Shown here: piece by piece, positions 1-7,939 of the stretch
Layout of the letters: every line of letters begins with the position of its first letter
Numbering within the stretch: position 1 is the first letter of the stretch
Assembly (NCBI GenBank): GCA_043769275.1
Contig: JAYVJM010000088.1
Span: forward strand, 1-20,475
Reading direction: 5' to 3'
DNA: 20,475 nt
From: JAYVJM01 sp043769275
GTDB taxonomy: Bacteria > Pseudomonadota > Gammaproteobacteria > Pseudomonadales > UBA7239
Translations under genes and position numbers: made by a program
The notes under the pieces: generated by a model
Told to the model about the DNA's origin: nothing
Databases searched by the model: none
The model's input: the letters and a program-made list of their open reading frames with translations, nothing else

Positions 1-1
1 A

Positions 2-181
2 ACAAAAAGCACGCTCGATATCATTGCAAAAAGTAAATGCCAGTTACTGTTTCTGCCACCCTATTCTCCGCCTCTTAATCCTATTGAAAAACTCTGGGCC
101 AATCTCAAGCGTTTTTGGAGAAACCACGCAAATATGAACTTGGATGAAATGATTGTTTCGTCTACTTGTTTGTGTGATTAA
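2..181 (+). mobile_element. IS630-family transposase, C-terminal fragment (runs off the left edge)
   Basis: The first 59 codons of the window read without a start and end at a TAA. The fragment carries the hallmark of the third catalytic block of IS630/Tc1-mariner DDE transposases: LPPYSPPLNPIEKLW followed by NLKRFW, where the Glu of NPIE is the third catalytic carboxylate. The two catalytic Asp residues would lie to the left, outside the window, so it cannot be said whether the element is complete. The last residues (after NLDEM, ending SSTCLCD) look unlike the usual IS630 tail, and the neighbouring transporter sequence resumes within a few bases, so the right end of the element may be truncated. 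No terminal inverted repeat could be identified from this side alone. Confidence 0.85.
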
Positions 182-487
182 CTATATTTGCACTGCCGGT
201 GTATGCGTGGGTAGCCGCGAGGCGGTATCCACGCGAAGCGCACAAGGTGACATTACGGCAAGTCTTGGCTGTGGCGGCGAGTGGCGTGTGCGGTTATTAC
301 ATCGCCAGTTATTTTGATTTGATTGGCCTGCAAAGTATTAGCGCAGGACTTGAGCGCATCATCATTTACACCTATCCAATGTTTGTTTTGTGCTGCTGTC
401 TATTGTTGTGCTGCGCAAACCGGCATATTACAAATTGCAGGATTTACAGTGGTGATAGGCGGTATGCGGCAACTCAAATACACGTGA
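182..487 (+). pseudogene. EamA-type (DMT superfamily) permease remnant, frameshifted and truncated
   Basis: The reading frame starting just after the transposase fragment encodes a cytoplasmic linker and two membrane segments typical of an EamA repeat, including YYIASYFDLIGLQSISAGLE and the following YTYP. Around position 385-390 the homologous reading jumps to another frame (FVLLSIVVLRKP), and around 440 to a third (GFTVVIGG), which ends at a TGA at 485-487. The 5' part is replaced by the IS630 fragment and the second EamA repeat is absent, because mtnB begins at 531. An intact member is normally about 280-300 residues with ten membrane helices. The gene is dead; its original substrate cannot be inferred. 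Confidence 0.8.
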
Positions 488-530
488 CTGCGGCTTATGG
501 CAAAATGCCGCCTTTTACAGCGGAGTGCGT

Positions 531-1181
531 ATGCCCGATAACGCCTTGCTTGATGCGCCATTTGATTACGATCACTTTGAGCGTTGCGCCGAACATATCA
601 TTACCGCCAGCGCTGATATTTATCAGCGCGGCTGGTCGCCAGCAACATCCAGCAATTATTCGGTGCGATTAAACGCTGACAGTTGCGCGATTACGGTTTC
701 CGGCAAACACAAAAGCGCGTTAAGCCTGCATGACGTGATGGCAGTGGATTTGCGCGGTCAACCGTTAATGCCGCACAAACCATCTGCTGAAACACTGCTG
801 CATACACAGTTATACCGGCGTGACACAAACATTGGCGCGGTTCTGCACACGCATTCTGTTTGCGCCACTGTGTTGAGCATGGAAATGACTGCCGACACAA
901 TAAAGCTACAAGGCTACGAACTACTGAAGGCGTTTAGTGACGTGACCACACATGACACCACGCTGCACATCCCTATTTTTGATAATACGCAAAACATGCT
1001 TGAGCTTTCTGCCGACGTTGAAAAACGTATGCTGCGCGACGGCACCGGAATTGCGTATTTAATTCGGGGGCACGGCTTGTACATTTGGGCAGAAAATTTA
1101 CCGGCCTGCATGCGCCAACTTGAGGCACTGGAGTTTTTGCTGGATAGTGAGTGGCGACGCATGTGCCTGCGGCGTGGTTAA
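531..1181 (+). CDS. mtnB: Methylthioribulose-1-phosphate dehydratase (MtnB)
   Basis: This 216-residue class II aldolase/adducin-family protein dehydrates 5-methylthioribulose-1-phosphate to a diketo phosphate in cytoplasmic methionine salvage. Diagnostic features are RGWSPATSSNYSVRL near the N-terminus (family form: GW-PATSGN-S), the zinc-binding pair in VLHTHS around residue 107, and the third zinc His in RGHGLYIW near residue 183. The ATG at 531 is chosen over the in-frame GTG at 525 because a GGAG lies five bases upstream of it. It heads an operon with a SET-domain gene (30 bases downstream), mtnD and mtnC, which catalyse or surround the next steps. Upstream lies only transposon and pseudogene debris, so its promoter may have been altered. 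The functional call is secure from the motifs and the mtnD/mtnC context. Confidence 0.93.
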   Translation: MPDNALLDAPFDYDHFERCAEHIITASADIYQRGWSPATSSNYSVRLNADSCAITVSGKHKSALSLHDVMAVDLRGQPLMPHKPSAETLLHTQLYRRDTNIGAVLHTHSVCATVLSMEMTADTIKLQGYELLKAFSDVTTHDTTLHIPIFDNTQNMLELSADVEKRMLRDGTGIAYLIRGHGLYIWAENLPACMRQLEALEFLLDSEWRRMCLRRG

Positions 1182-1210
1182 TCCGGCAGCACTTATTGGG
1201 TTTTTAAAAA

Positions 1211-1813
1211 ATGATACATCCCGATACAGAAATCCGTCAGGTATCGCACGAAATTGGGTGTGGCGTTTTTGCGAAAAAAAATATCCCTAAAGGCACGATT
1301 ATTTATATTCGTGACCCATTAGAAATTACGTTGAACACACAACAGGTGGCAGCGCTGGATGCTGATTATCGGGAAGCTATCGCGCGTTATTGCTACGTGG
1401 ATAAGCACGGCAACTGGATACTCAGTTGGGATCACTCCAAGTATGTTAATCATCGCTGCGATTGCAACGCGCTATGCACAGCCTATGGTTTTGAAATTGC
1501 GGTGCGTGATATTCAGGAAGGCGAAGAAATCACAGACGAGTACGGCCTGTTCAATATCGCAGAGGAAATTGCGATTGATTGTGGTTGCGTGAATTGCCGC
1601 ACAAAGCTCCGACCAAGCGACATTGATGAATATTACCCAGCTTGGGATGCTCGTATTTTTTCTGCGTTTCAACACATCAGAACAGTGCAACAACCGCTGT
1701 GGATGTTTATGGATACAGAAACGCGCAACGCCACACAACGCTGTATACAGGGTGATGAGGCTTATCGTTCGGTATTGGAATTGAAACGCCAATTTTGTGA
1801 GAAAAAAACATGA
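1211..1813 (+). CDS. SET-domain protein (putative protein-lysine methyltransferase) inside the mtn operon
   Basis: A 200-residue protein with a compact SET domain: the S-adenosylmethionine-binding GCGVFAKKNIPKG at residues 16-28, the knot motif YVNHRCDCNA at 78-87 (canonical NHxCxPN, here with Cys for Pro), and GEEITDEYG at 104-112 with the catalytic-type Tyr at 111. A post-SET-like cysteine cluster, CGCVNC, follows at 124-129 and with C83 or C85 could bind zinc. The C-terminal 70 residues show no known motif. SET enzymes use SAM to methylate lysines, mostly on proteins; the substrate here is unknown. Its last codons overlap the mtnD start (ATGA at 1810-1813), so the two are probably translationally coupled. 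Its own ribosome site is weak (GGG about ten bases upstream). The domain call is firm; the role in the salvage operon is not established. Confidence 0.85.
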   Translation: MIHPDTEIRQVSHEIGCGVFAKKNIPKGTIIYIRDPLEITLNTQQVAALDADYREAIARYCYVDKHGNWILSWDHSKYVNHRCDCNALCTAYGFEIAVRDIQEGEEITDEYGLFNIAEEIAIDCGCVNCRTKLRPSDIDEYYPAWDARIFSAFQHIRTVQQPLWMFMDTETRNATQRCIQGDEAYRSVLELKRQFCEKKT

Positions 1814-2355
1814 GTGAACTAAAAGTTTTTGCTGATAACAACGGCGCGACCGCACTGGAAACAACACGAGACACCGCCAAAATTGCACAAAAACTCGGTG
1901 CGGTTGGCGCACTGTTTGAGCAGTGGCCACTGCAAAAACAAGTGGGTGCTGGTGACAGCCAAGAAGCTATTTTGCTGGCTTATCAAAGCGACGTGGGGCG
2001 CATTGTTACAGAGCATGGCTTTGTCACGGTGGATGTTATCAGCCTTGATAGCAGCAACCCAAACAAGGACGCGATGCGTCAAACATTTTTAAACGAACAC
2101 CGGCACACGGAGGACGAAGTACGTTTTTTTGTCGACGGCTGCACACTGTTTTATTTACATATTGAAAACAAGATTTACAGCGTACTGTGCGAAAGGGGCG
2201 ATCTATTAAGCGTGCCTGCGAATACGCCGCACTGGGCTGATCTTGGATCAAATCCACGTCTGGCATCCATTCGTTTTTTTAATAATCCTGAAGGTTGGGT
2301 CGCGCAATATACGGGCAGCACGATTGCCGCGTTATTCCCAACACTCGAAAATTAG
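1810..2355 (+). CDS. mtnD: Acireductone dioxygenase (MtnD/ARD)
   Basis: A 181-residue cupin enzyme that oxidises the acireductone made by MtnC. With iron it gives the 2-oxo acid precursor of methionine plus formate; with nickel it takes an off-pathway route that releases carbon monoxide. The metal ligands are visible: His97 and His99 in NEHRHTEDEVRFFVDG, Glu103 in the same motif, and His141 in ANTPHWAD. Length matches the family. The start codon overlaps the stop of the SET-domain gene. The stop is followed after 14 bases by mtnC, consistent with one transcript. Which metal is used in vivo cannot be read from the sequence. Confidence 0.95.
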   Translation: MSELKVFADNNGATALETTRDTAKIAQKLGAVGALFEQWPLQKQVGAGDSQEAILLAYQSDVGRIVTEHGFVTVDVISLDSSNPNKDAMRQTFLNEHRHTEDEVRFFVDGCTLFYLHIENKIYSVLCERGDLLSVPANTPHWADLGSNPRLASIRFFNNPEGWVAQYTGSTIAALFPTLEN

Positions 2356-2369
2356 CGGAACGGAATGCA

Positions 2370-3089
2370 ATGATTAAAGCGATCCTTACAGATATAGAAG
2401 GCACAACCAGCTCTATCGCCTTCGTGCGCGACGTGCTGTTTCCCTACGCACAGCAACATTTGCCAATGTTTATACGCGCCAATGCAACAGACGAAAACGT
2501 GCGCGTGCAACTACAGGCAGCGGCAAAAATAGCGGGGATTGCGGAGGACGATTACCCCGCCATCATCGACGCATTGCGGTTGTGGATGGCGCAAGACCAG
2601 AAGGTCACGCCGCTCAAAACACTGCAAGGTTTGTTATGGGCATTTGGCTATCGCAACGGCGATTTTCGCGCGCATGTTTATCGAGATGCATACGACATGT
2701 TGCAAGCTTGGCACGCAAAAAACTTGCTGCTATATGTGTATTCATCTGGCTCTATTCAAGCGCAAAAATTATTTTTTGAATTTAGCGAATACGGGGATAT
2801 GACCCCGCTGTTTTCTGATTATTTTGATACGACAGGTGGCGCGAAACGGGATTCGGCATCCTACCAGCGTATTGCGGAAAAAATTGGGATATCGACGGGA
2901 GATATTCTGTTTTTATCGGATATCGCCGCTGAACTGGACGCGGCAAAATTAGCCGGCTTGCAGACCTGTTGGCTGGTACGTCCGACCGACTCCAACACGG
3001 ATGAAAAAACGGTGGCGCAGTCTGTTCATCCGGTAGCGCGTGATTTTTTTCAAGTTGGGGTGAGTGCGGAAAACAATACCACTTTATAA
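2370..3089 (+). CDS. mtnC: Enolase-phosphatase E1 (MtnC)
   Basis: This 239-residue HAD-superfamily phosphatase enolises and dephosphorylates 2,3-diketo-5-methylthiopentyl-1-phosphate to the acireductone used by MtnD. The start at 2370 is preferred because translation from it begins MIKAILTDIEGTTSS, the family N-terminus with the nucleophilic Asp8 and Glu10. The longer open frame from 2295 would lie inside mtnD. Other HAD signatures are VYSSGSIQAQKLFF (motif II) and LFLSDIAAELDAA (motif IV acidic pair). It is the last gene of the mtn operon and converges on the cytochrome c5 gene 52 bases downstream. No clear intrinsic terminator is seen between them. Confidence 0.95.
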   Translation: MIKAILTDIEGTTSSIAFVRDVLFPYAQQHLPMFIRANATDENVRVQLQAAAKIAGIAEDDYPAIIDALRLWMAQDQKVTPLKTLQGLLWAFGYRNGDFRAHVYRDAYDMLQAWHAKNLLLYVYSSGSIQAQKLFFEFSEYGDMTPLFSDYFDTTGGAKRDSASYQRIAEKIGISTGDILFLSDIAAELDAAKLAGLQTCWLVRPTDSNTDEKTVAQSVHPVARDFFQVGVSAENNTTL

Positions 3090-3141
3090 AGCCATTTTGA
3101 AAACAAGGGCTTGCCAACACGAGGCCGACAAACCAAGCGTT

Positions 3142-3588
3142 TTATTTGGCTTTCGATAACATGTAATCCACCGCACTGAAAATTTCGGCATCACTACAGT
3201 TAAAACACAGTCCTTTGGCTGGCATGCCTTTGAAACCGCCGATCGCATGCTTATGCAGGCCTTCTTCGCCCCCACTCGAGGCCAGACGCGCGTTCCAAGC
3301 CGCAGCATCACCCAGTTTTGGCGCGCCGGCGACACCCATCTCGTGGCAAGTGTGGCAAGTTTGCTTATAAATTTCTTCGCCCGATTTAGGCGCTCCGCCG
3401 ACTTCAGCAACAGCAGCGGCAGCGCAGGGCTGCCCTTGCATGCACACCTCACCCACAGGTGCTGTGCGCTTTTCCACCGCCGCACTAAGCGATGTGGCAT
3501 CGGCCCACGCGGCGGCGGAGACACAGAAAAGCATCACCAAGCCACAGAAAAACATTGATTTTACTGCCGTTTTTATTGGTGTCTGCAC
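3142..3588 (-). CDS. Cytochrome c5-type protein (class I c-type cytochrome)
   Basis: An exported haem protein of 148 residues. The covalent haem site is CHTCH (residues 78-82), the likely axial Met is in GFKGMPAKG (Met122), and the CFNCSD pair (128, 131) is the extra disulfide typical of cytochrome c5. The GTG at 3588 is chosen as start: GGAG lies seven bases upstream and it gives a lysine-containing n-region before a hydrophobic signal segment ending near AAAWADA. An ATG at 3555 is possible but leaves a shorter, uncharged n-region. The linker between signal and haem domain holds two further cysteines (VCMQGQPC). Such cytochromes shuttle electrons in the periplasm; the partner is not indicated by neighbours. 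Confidence 0.88.
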   Translation of the reverse strand: MQTPIKTAVKSMFFCGLVMLFCVSAAAWADATSLSAAVEKRTAPVGEVCMQGQPCAAAAVAEVGGAPKSGEEIYKQTCHTCHEMGVAGAPKLGDAAAWNARLASSGGEEGLHKHAIGGFKGMPAKGLCFNCSDAEIFSAVDYMLSKAK

Positions 3589-3985
3589 TCTCAATCTCCG
3601 ATGAATATCTAAAAAGGCTAAAAAAGATGGCGTGATTATAGCCGCCCTAAGCACTCGGTGAAACCGGCATCCTTGTGCACAGCAACGCCCCTCAGCAAGC
3701 GCGCTGCCAGATGACCGAGCGTCTATGTTATGTTGCCTGCACATGCTGCACTGTTCTAATGCCTCGTGTTATGGCGAATATTACACGCCCATCGTAAGCG
3801 CCACCCTACAGCGAGCCAAAACAGTGCGCACGCTAGCGCCTCCTGTTTGCACGGCAAGCAACGAACAGGTGGAAAACTGCCTTCATTGTGACAGATCATG
3901 AAAAAGGCAGGACATGGCACGGCGATTGCGTTTGAGTCATTGCAAGCCCAGCTTCAATAACAACCATTGCTTTTAGGGGAAATTC
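3589..3985. other. Gene-free stretch between cytochrome c5 and the narK pseudogene
   Basis: About 400 bases without a convincing gene on either strand. It must hold the cytochrome promoter (reading left) and whatever once drove the nitrate transporter. A short inverted repeat, CCTGTT at 3842-3847 and AACAGG at 3864-3869 with an inner TTGC/GCAA pairing, could form a hairpin but has no T-run. No good FNR-type palindrome (TTGAT-N4-ATCAA) was found. Only very short open frames occur, and none has a good ribosome site. Confidence 0.5.
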
Positions 3986-5180
3986 ATCCAAAAAGGTTTT
4001 TGGCAATCCGGTAACACGCCGACGCTATTGTCGGCATTCCTGTATTTTGATTTGAGTTTTATGGTCTGGTATGTGCTAGGGCCTTTGTCTGTGCAGATTG
4101 CCGCAGACCTTGGCCTCACCGCCGCTCAGCGCGGCATGCTGGTGGCGACACCCATTTTATCAGGCGCGTTACTGCGTATGGCATTTGGTGTCTTGGTCGA
4201 TCACCTGAAGCCACGCTTGGCGGGCATCATCGCGCAGATAATTATGATCGCGGCACTATTGGCGGCTTGGTTGCTGGGCGTTCACAGCTACATGCAAGCA
4301 TTGGTGTTAGGTTAGGTTTGTTTTTTTGGGCGTGGGCAGGTGCGGCATTTGCCGTGGCTTTGCCGCTGGCTTCTCGCTGGTATCCGCCTGAACACCAAGG
4401 CAAAGCAATGGGTATCGCGGGCGCGGGCAACTCCGGCACTGTATTTGCTGCATTGCTAGCACCTGGCCTAGCAGCTCTCTTTGGCTGGACGAATGTGCTA
4501 GGTTTGGCGGTTATTCCTTTATCTGTGGCGTTTATTGTCTGCCTTCTCTGCGCGAAAGAGGTGCCTACCTGCCCGCCACCCAAACGTTTTGAAGCGTATT
4601 TAGCGGTCTTGCGTGATAAAGATTCGTGGCTATTTATGGGTTTTTATTGCGTCACTTTTGGTGGATTCGTAGGGCTGGCGCACTCCCTGGCTATTTTCAA
4701 TACCAAGTAAGCCCTGTGATCGCCGGTTATTACACAATTTGGTGGGAGTCTAATGCGGCCTATCGGCGGTTTTCTGGCTGACCGTTTTGGCGGCGTCCGT
4801 GCGCTTACTTTGGTGTACACGCTGGTGAGTATTTTAATCTTTGCTGTGCGTTCGGCACCCTCAGAAGCGGCGGCTGCTTTGGCGCTGTTTGTCTCTGCCA
4901 TGCTGATACTTGGGGCGGCGGGTAACAGCGCGGTGTTTCAATTGGTGCCACAACGTTTCAGTAAAGAAATTGGCGTAATGACAGGCATGATCGGCATGGC
5001 GGGTGGAATTGGCGAGTTTTTGCTTGCTGCGGGACTGGGCTATAGCAAACCTCTCACCGGCTCGTATCAGCTTGGCCTGTGTCTATTTCCGGCGTTGGCA
5101 CTGTGTGCATGGGTAGGCTACTATTCGTGAAACGGCGCTGGAAAACAACGTGGGGCGCAATGACGACGGCGCAGGTGTAG
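3986..5180 (+). pseudogene. NarK-type MFS nitrate/nitrite transporter, degenerate
   Basis: Fragments of one nitrate/nitrite porter of the major facilitator superfamily can be read in order but in changing frames (2, 1, 3, 1, 3), with breaks near 4305, 4695, 4747 and 5115. Recognisable blocks are FWQSGNTPTLLSAFLYFDLS at the N-terminus, SRWYPPEHQGKAMG, the NarK signature AGAGNSGTV, SPVIAGYYT, and RPIGGFLADRFGG. The basic tail VKRRWKTTW ends at the TAG at 5178-5180. An AGGGG ribosome-site-like sequence sits seven bases before an ATC at 3986-3988 where the initiator is expected. No ATG, GTG or TTG occurs there in frame, and the next TTG at 4028 is already inside the first helix. The number of lesions argues for true decay rather than sequencing error. 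No other nitrate-respiration gene is present here. Confidence 0.9.
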
Positions 5181-5208
5181 ATCGCAGGTAGCAACCTCAG
5201 ACGCGCTA

Positions 5209-5321
5209 AGGATTTGGCTACATATAACTTCCCGTTCGTGGTGAGCTTGTCGAACCATGAAAAGCCCTTTGACAGGCTCAGGGCGAACGGCAAATCGGGA
5301 AGTTATTGCCGGCCAAATCCT
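5209..5321. repeat. 113-bp imperfect palindromic element (MITE/REP-like)
   Basis: The outer 25 bases on each side (5209-5233 and 5297-5321) are imperfect inverted repeats: AGGATTTGG, a few variable bases, then ATAACTTCCC. Inside, two arms of the type GTTCGTGGTGAGCTTGTCGA and the complement of CTTTGACAGGCTCAGGGCGA continue the symmetry, so the whole element could fold into one long hairpin. There is no coding capacity. From memory, very similar GTTCG-TGAGC-TGTCGAA palindromes are dispersed in many beta- and gammaproteobacterial genomes. It lies between the narK pseudogene and dprA, and no target-site duplication is evident. Confidence 0.75.
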
Positions 5322-5406
5322 AAACCGCTTTTGAAAATCGACTGTAACCGCTACAGCCTAATTTTCAGTACACTCACGCCAACACAAAAAAAGGAGCTTT
5401 TTACAC

Positions 5407-6552
5407 ATGGAAGAGTGCCAAAAAATGCTGCCGTGGCTGGCACTGAATCGCATCCCTGATATCGGCTCTGTATCACAACGTAAACTGCTAGCGCATTTCG
5501 GCAGCATTGACAACGCGTGCCATGCTGGCTCGGCAGCGTTAAGCGCCTTTTTTTCCACAACCCAGGCTAAATTGTGGCTAGATTTTTGCCAGCAATACGC
5601 CGGCAATGGGCAGCATGGCCACGGAGAGCTGTTCCAGCAGGCATTGCGCGATTACGATGCGGCCGCCGCCTGCGGCGCACAAATTGTGCACGCGGAAAGC
5701 GAGCACTACCCTCTGCTGTTAGCCCAGTGCCACTCAGCACCCACCGTGCTATATGCACGCGGCGATCACAACGCACTGCATTTGCCACAACTGGCAATTG
5801 TCGGCAGCCGCAACGCATCAAAAGGCGGGCTAGAGCTGGCGCAGGAATTTGCCGCGCATTTAAGCCGCCACGGACTTGCCGTCACCAGCGGCTTGGCATT
5901 GGGCATAGACGGTGCGGCACATCGCGGTGCGCTCGCCGTAGCAGGAAAAACCATCGCCGTCGTGGCGACGGGTTTAGATGAGGTGTACCCGCGTCGCCAT
6001 GAAAAGCTCAGTGATGAAATTCTGGCCGGCGGCGGCGTGCTGGTATCGGAGTTTGCCCCACGCACACCACCGGTGGCGCAAAACTTTCCGCGGCGCAACC
6101 GCATTATTAGCGGGCTAAGTTTGGGCACTTTGGTGGTGGAGGCATCACTGCAAAGTGGCTCGCTTATCACTGCGCGCTATGCAATGGAACAAGGCCGCGA
6201 AGTGTTTGCGCTGCCAGGCTCGGTGCGCTCGCTGTACCACAGGGGTTGCCATGCTCTGATACGCCAAGGCGCGAAGCTGGTGGAATCCACCAGCGACATT
6301 GTGGAGGAACTGGGCGGATTACTCGCCTTCAAGCAGCAAGAAAGCGCCGTGTTACGCAGCTTGCAACAAAAAACCGACGACTGGTCAGAGGACGCGGTGC
6401 AGGTATTCAAATTGCTTGACCACACACCGGTGGCGCTCGATGTACTGGCAGCGCGCAGCACGCTTTCGATAGAAAGCCTGTCGGCCGCGCTAATGGATTT
6501 AGAACTAGAAGCTGCAATCGCTCAGCAGCATGGGCTTTATAGTCGAGCGTGA
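5407..6552 (+). CDS. dprA: DNA-processing protein DprA (Smf)
   Basis: A 381-residue cytoplasmic protein that binds incoming single-stranded DNA and loads RecA during natural transformation. Order of domains: a SAM/HhH-like N-terminal part (LALNRIPDIGSVSQRKLLAHFG, residues 11-32, given here only as landmarks LNRIPDIG and KLLAHFG), then an extended Rossmann fold with IVGSRNASKGG (131-141), SGLALGIDGAAH (161-172) and FALPGS (267-272), and a C-terminal winged-helix DprA domain from about residue 325. Length is typical. The ATG has an AGGAG ten bases upstream. It stands alone: the upstream neighbour is the palindromic repeat and the downstream one a separate porin gene. The presence of dprA is compatible with competence but does not prove it. 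Confidence 0.95.
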   Translation: MEECQKMLPWLALNRIPDIGSVSQRKLLAHFGSIDNACHAGSAALSAFFSTTQAKLWLDFCQQYAGNGQHGHGELFQQALRDYDAAAACGAQIVHAESEHYPLLLAQCHSAPTVLYARGDHNALHLPQLAIVGSRNASKGGLELAQEFAAHLSRHGLAVTSGLALGIDGAAHRGALAVAGKTIAVVATGLDEVYPRRHEKLSDEILAGGGVLVSEFAPRTPPVAQNFPRRNRIISGLSLGTLVVEASLQSGSLITARYAMEQGREVFALPGSVRSLYHRGCHALIRQGAKLVESTSDIVEELGGLLAFKQQESAVLRSLQQKTDDWSEDAVQVFKLLDHTPVALDVLAARSTLSIESLSAALMDLELEAAIAQQHGLYSRA

Positions 6553-6661
6553 GCACCCCGCCCTCACGCACGTATAACACGCACCAAAAATGGATAGCTA
6601 AGAAATACCGTCTAGTCTTCTGAGGGCAGGCAGCCACAGTGCGTTCAATGGAGATTTTTAT

Positions 6662-7939
6662 ATGCGCGCAAAATCAAACCTTCTGCCCATCTCTGCGTTT
6701 ACTCTATTGGCACTTTACGGTGGCCAGCAGGTACAAGCCGGCGGGCTAATGCTGTACGAAATTGGCACTGACAACACCGGCCTAGCCAATGCCGGTGCTG
6801 CAGCACGGGCGCAGGGGCCGTCAACTATCGCGAGCAATCCTGCTGGCTTGAGTTATCTAGAGGGCACCCAAATTACCGCCGGAGCCCAAGTTCTGTATGG
6901 CGATATGACCTTTGACACCAATGCCGACACCAATACCGCCGGCAGCAGTAGCGACAATATCATTGACCCCATGCCTGCTGGCAATTTTTTTATTAGCCAT
7001 TCGCTCGACGATAAATGGAGCGTAGGTTTTGGCTCTTATGGCGACTTTGGCCTAAAGGTGAAGTACCGCAATAACTGGTCTGGGCGTTATTTCGCACAGG
7101 ACGGCAAGTTGCTGGGCTTGTCGCTTGTTCCCAGCACAGCCTATCGCATTAATGATGAGTGGTCGGTAGGGTTTGGGCTTGAGGCCATGTACGCCATGCT
7201 GCAAGCACAAACAGCAATCAACCGTGCGCCTTTCGGGCTGACCAACAGAGCAGACGGACAATACAAATATCAGGACGATACTTGGGGATATGGCAGCCAT
7301 GCTGGTGTGATTTATATGCCGCAGCCTGGCACACGAGTTGGCCTTGCCTATACCAGCCAAATCAACTTGGACTTTGAAGACCGCCTAGACGTTAAAGGCA
7401 CAGGCCCTGCACTGAATCGGCTAGACAGCGCAAAAACCCAACTCCAAGCCTCTGTGCCACAAACCGCCACTCTGAGCCTGTACCAGCAACTAAACCCACA
7501 ATGGGCAGGGCTGGCTTCGGTCAACTGGCAAGATTGGTCACAATTCGGTGACATTAATTTGGATGTAAACACCGCGCTGGGCAGATCGACATCGACAACG
7601 ATCCATGCAAGCTACATAGACACCTACCAGCTTGCCTTAGGCGCGCAATACCAAGCCACGCCAGAGTGGCTATGGAATGCCGGCATCGCCTACGACACAT
7701 CAGCAGTCTCTAATAAAAACAGAACTTTTGTCGCGCCAATCGATTCCACTTTGCGGCTAGGAACAGGCGCTACCTATGCAATGGACAAGAACACGGATGT
7801 CAATGTCAGTTGGAGCATTGCCTGCATGGGAGACGTGTCTGTCGACCAAAGCAAATCACTGTCAGGCAACCGCACATCAGGGCAATTTAACGACGCATGG
7901 ATTCAAACGATCACGGCCAACATGACGTGGCGTTTTTAA
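6662..7939 (+). CDS. FadL/OmpP1/TodX-family outer-membrane transport protein
   Basis: A 425-residue outer-membrane beta-barrel of the family that takes up long-chain fatty acids and other hydrophobic compounds. A signal peptide occupies about residues 1-26 (cut near QVQA/GG). Mature features are the conserved IASNPAGLSYLEGTQ motif after the N-terminal hatch region, alternating hydrophobic strands throughout, and a C-terminal strand ending MTWRF with the terminal Phe required by the BAM assembly machinery. A GGAG lies eight bases before the ATG. The substrate could be fatty acids, aromatics or alkanes; the family name does not decide it. The gene is followed on the other strand by a small membrane protein gene whose stop codon overlaps the TAA here. 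Confidence 0.9.
   Translation: MRAKSNLLPISAFTLLALYGGQQVQAGGLMLYEIGTDNTGLANAGAAARAQGPSTIASNPAGLSYLEGTQITAGAQVLYGDMTFDTNADTNTAGSSSDNIIDPMPAGNFFISHSLDDKWSVGFGSYGDFGLKVKYRNNWSGRYFAQDGKLLGLSLVPSTAYRINDEWSVGFGLEAMYAMLQAQTAINRAPFGLTNRADGQYKYQDDTWGYGSHAGVIYMPQPGTRVGLAYTSQINLDFEDRLDVKGTGPALNRLDSAKTQLQASVPQTATLSLYQQLNPQWAGLASVNWQDWSQFGDINLDVNTALGRSTSTTIHASYIDTYQLALGAQYQATPEWLWNAGIAYDTSAVSNKNRTFVAPIDSTLRLGTGATYAMDKNTDVNVSWSIACMGDVSVDQSKSLSGNRTSGQFNDAWIQTITANMTWRF

Noticed and set aside
3898..3960. Short ORF of about 20 codons starting MKKAGHGTA before the narK pseudogene
   Set aside because: No ribosome site and no recognisable family; too short to support.
6560..6627. 7-bp inverted repeat GCCCTCA/TGAGGGC between dprA and the porin gene
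   Set aside because: The arms are 54 bases apart and short; expected by chance at this length.
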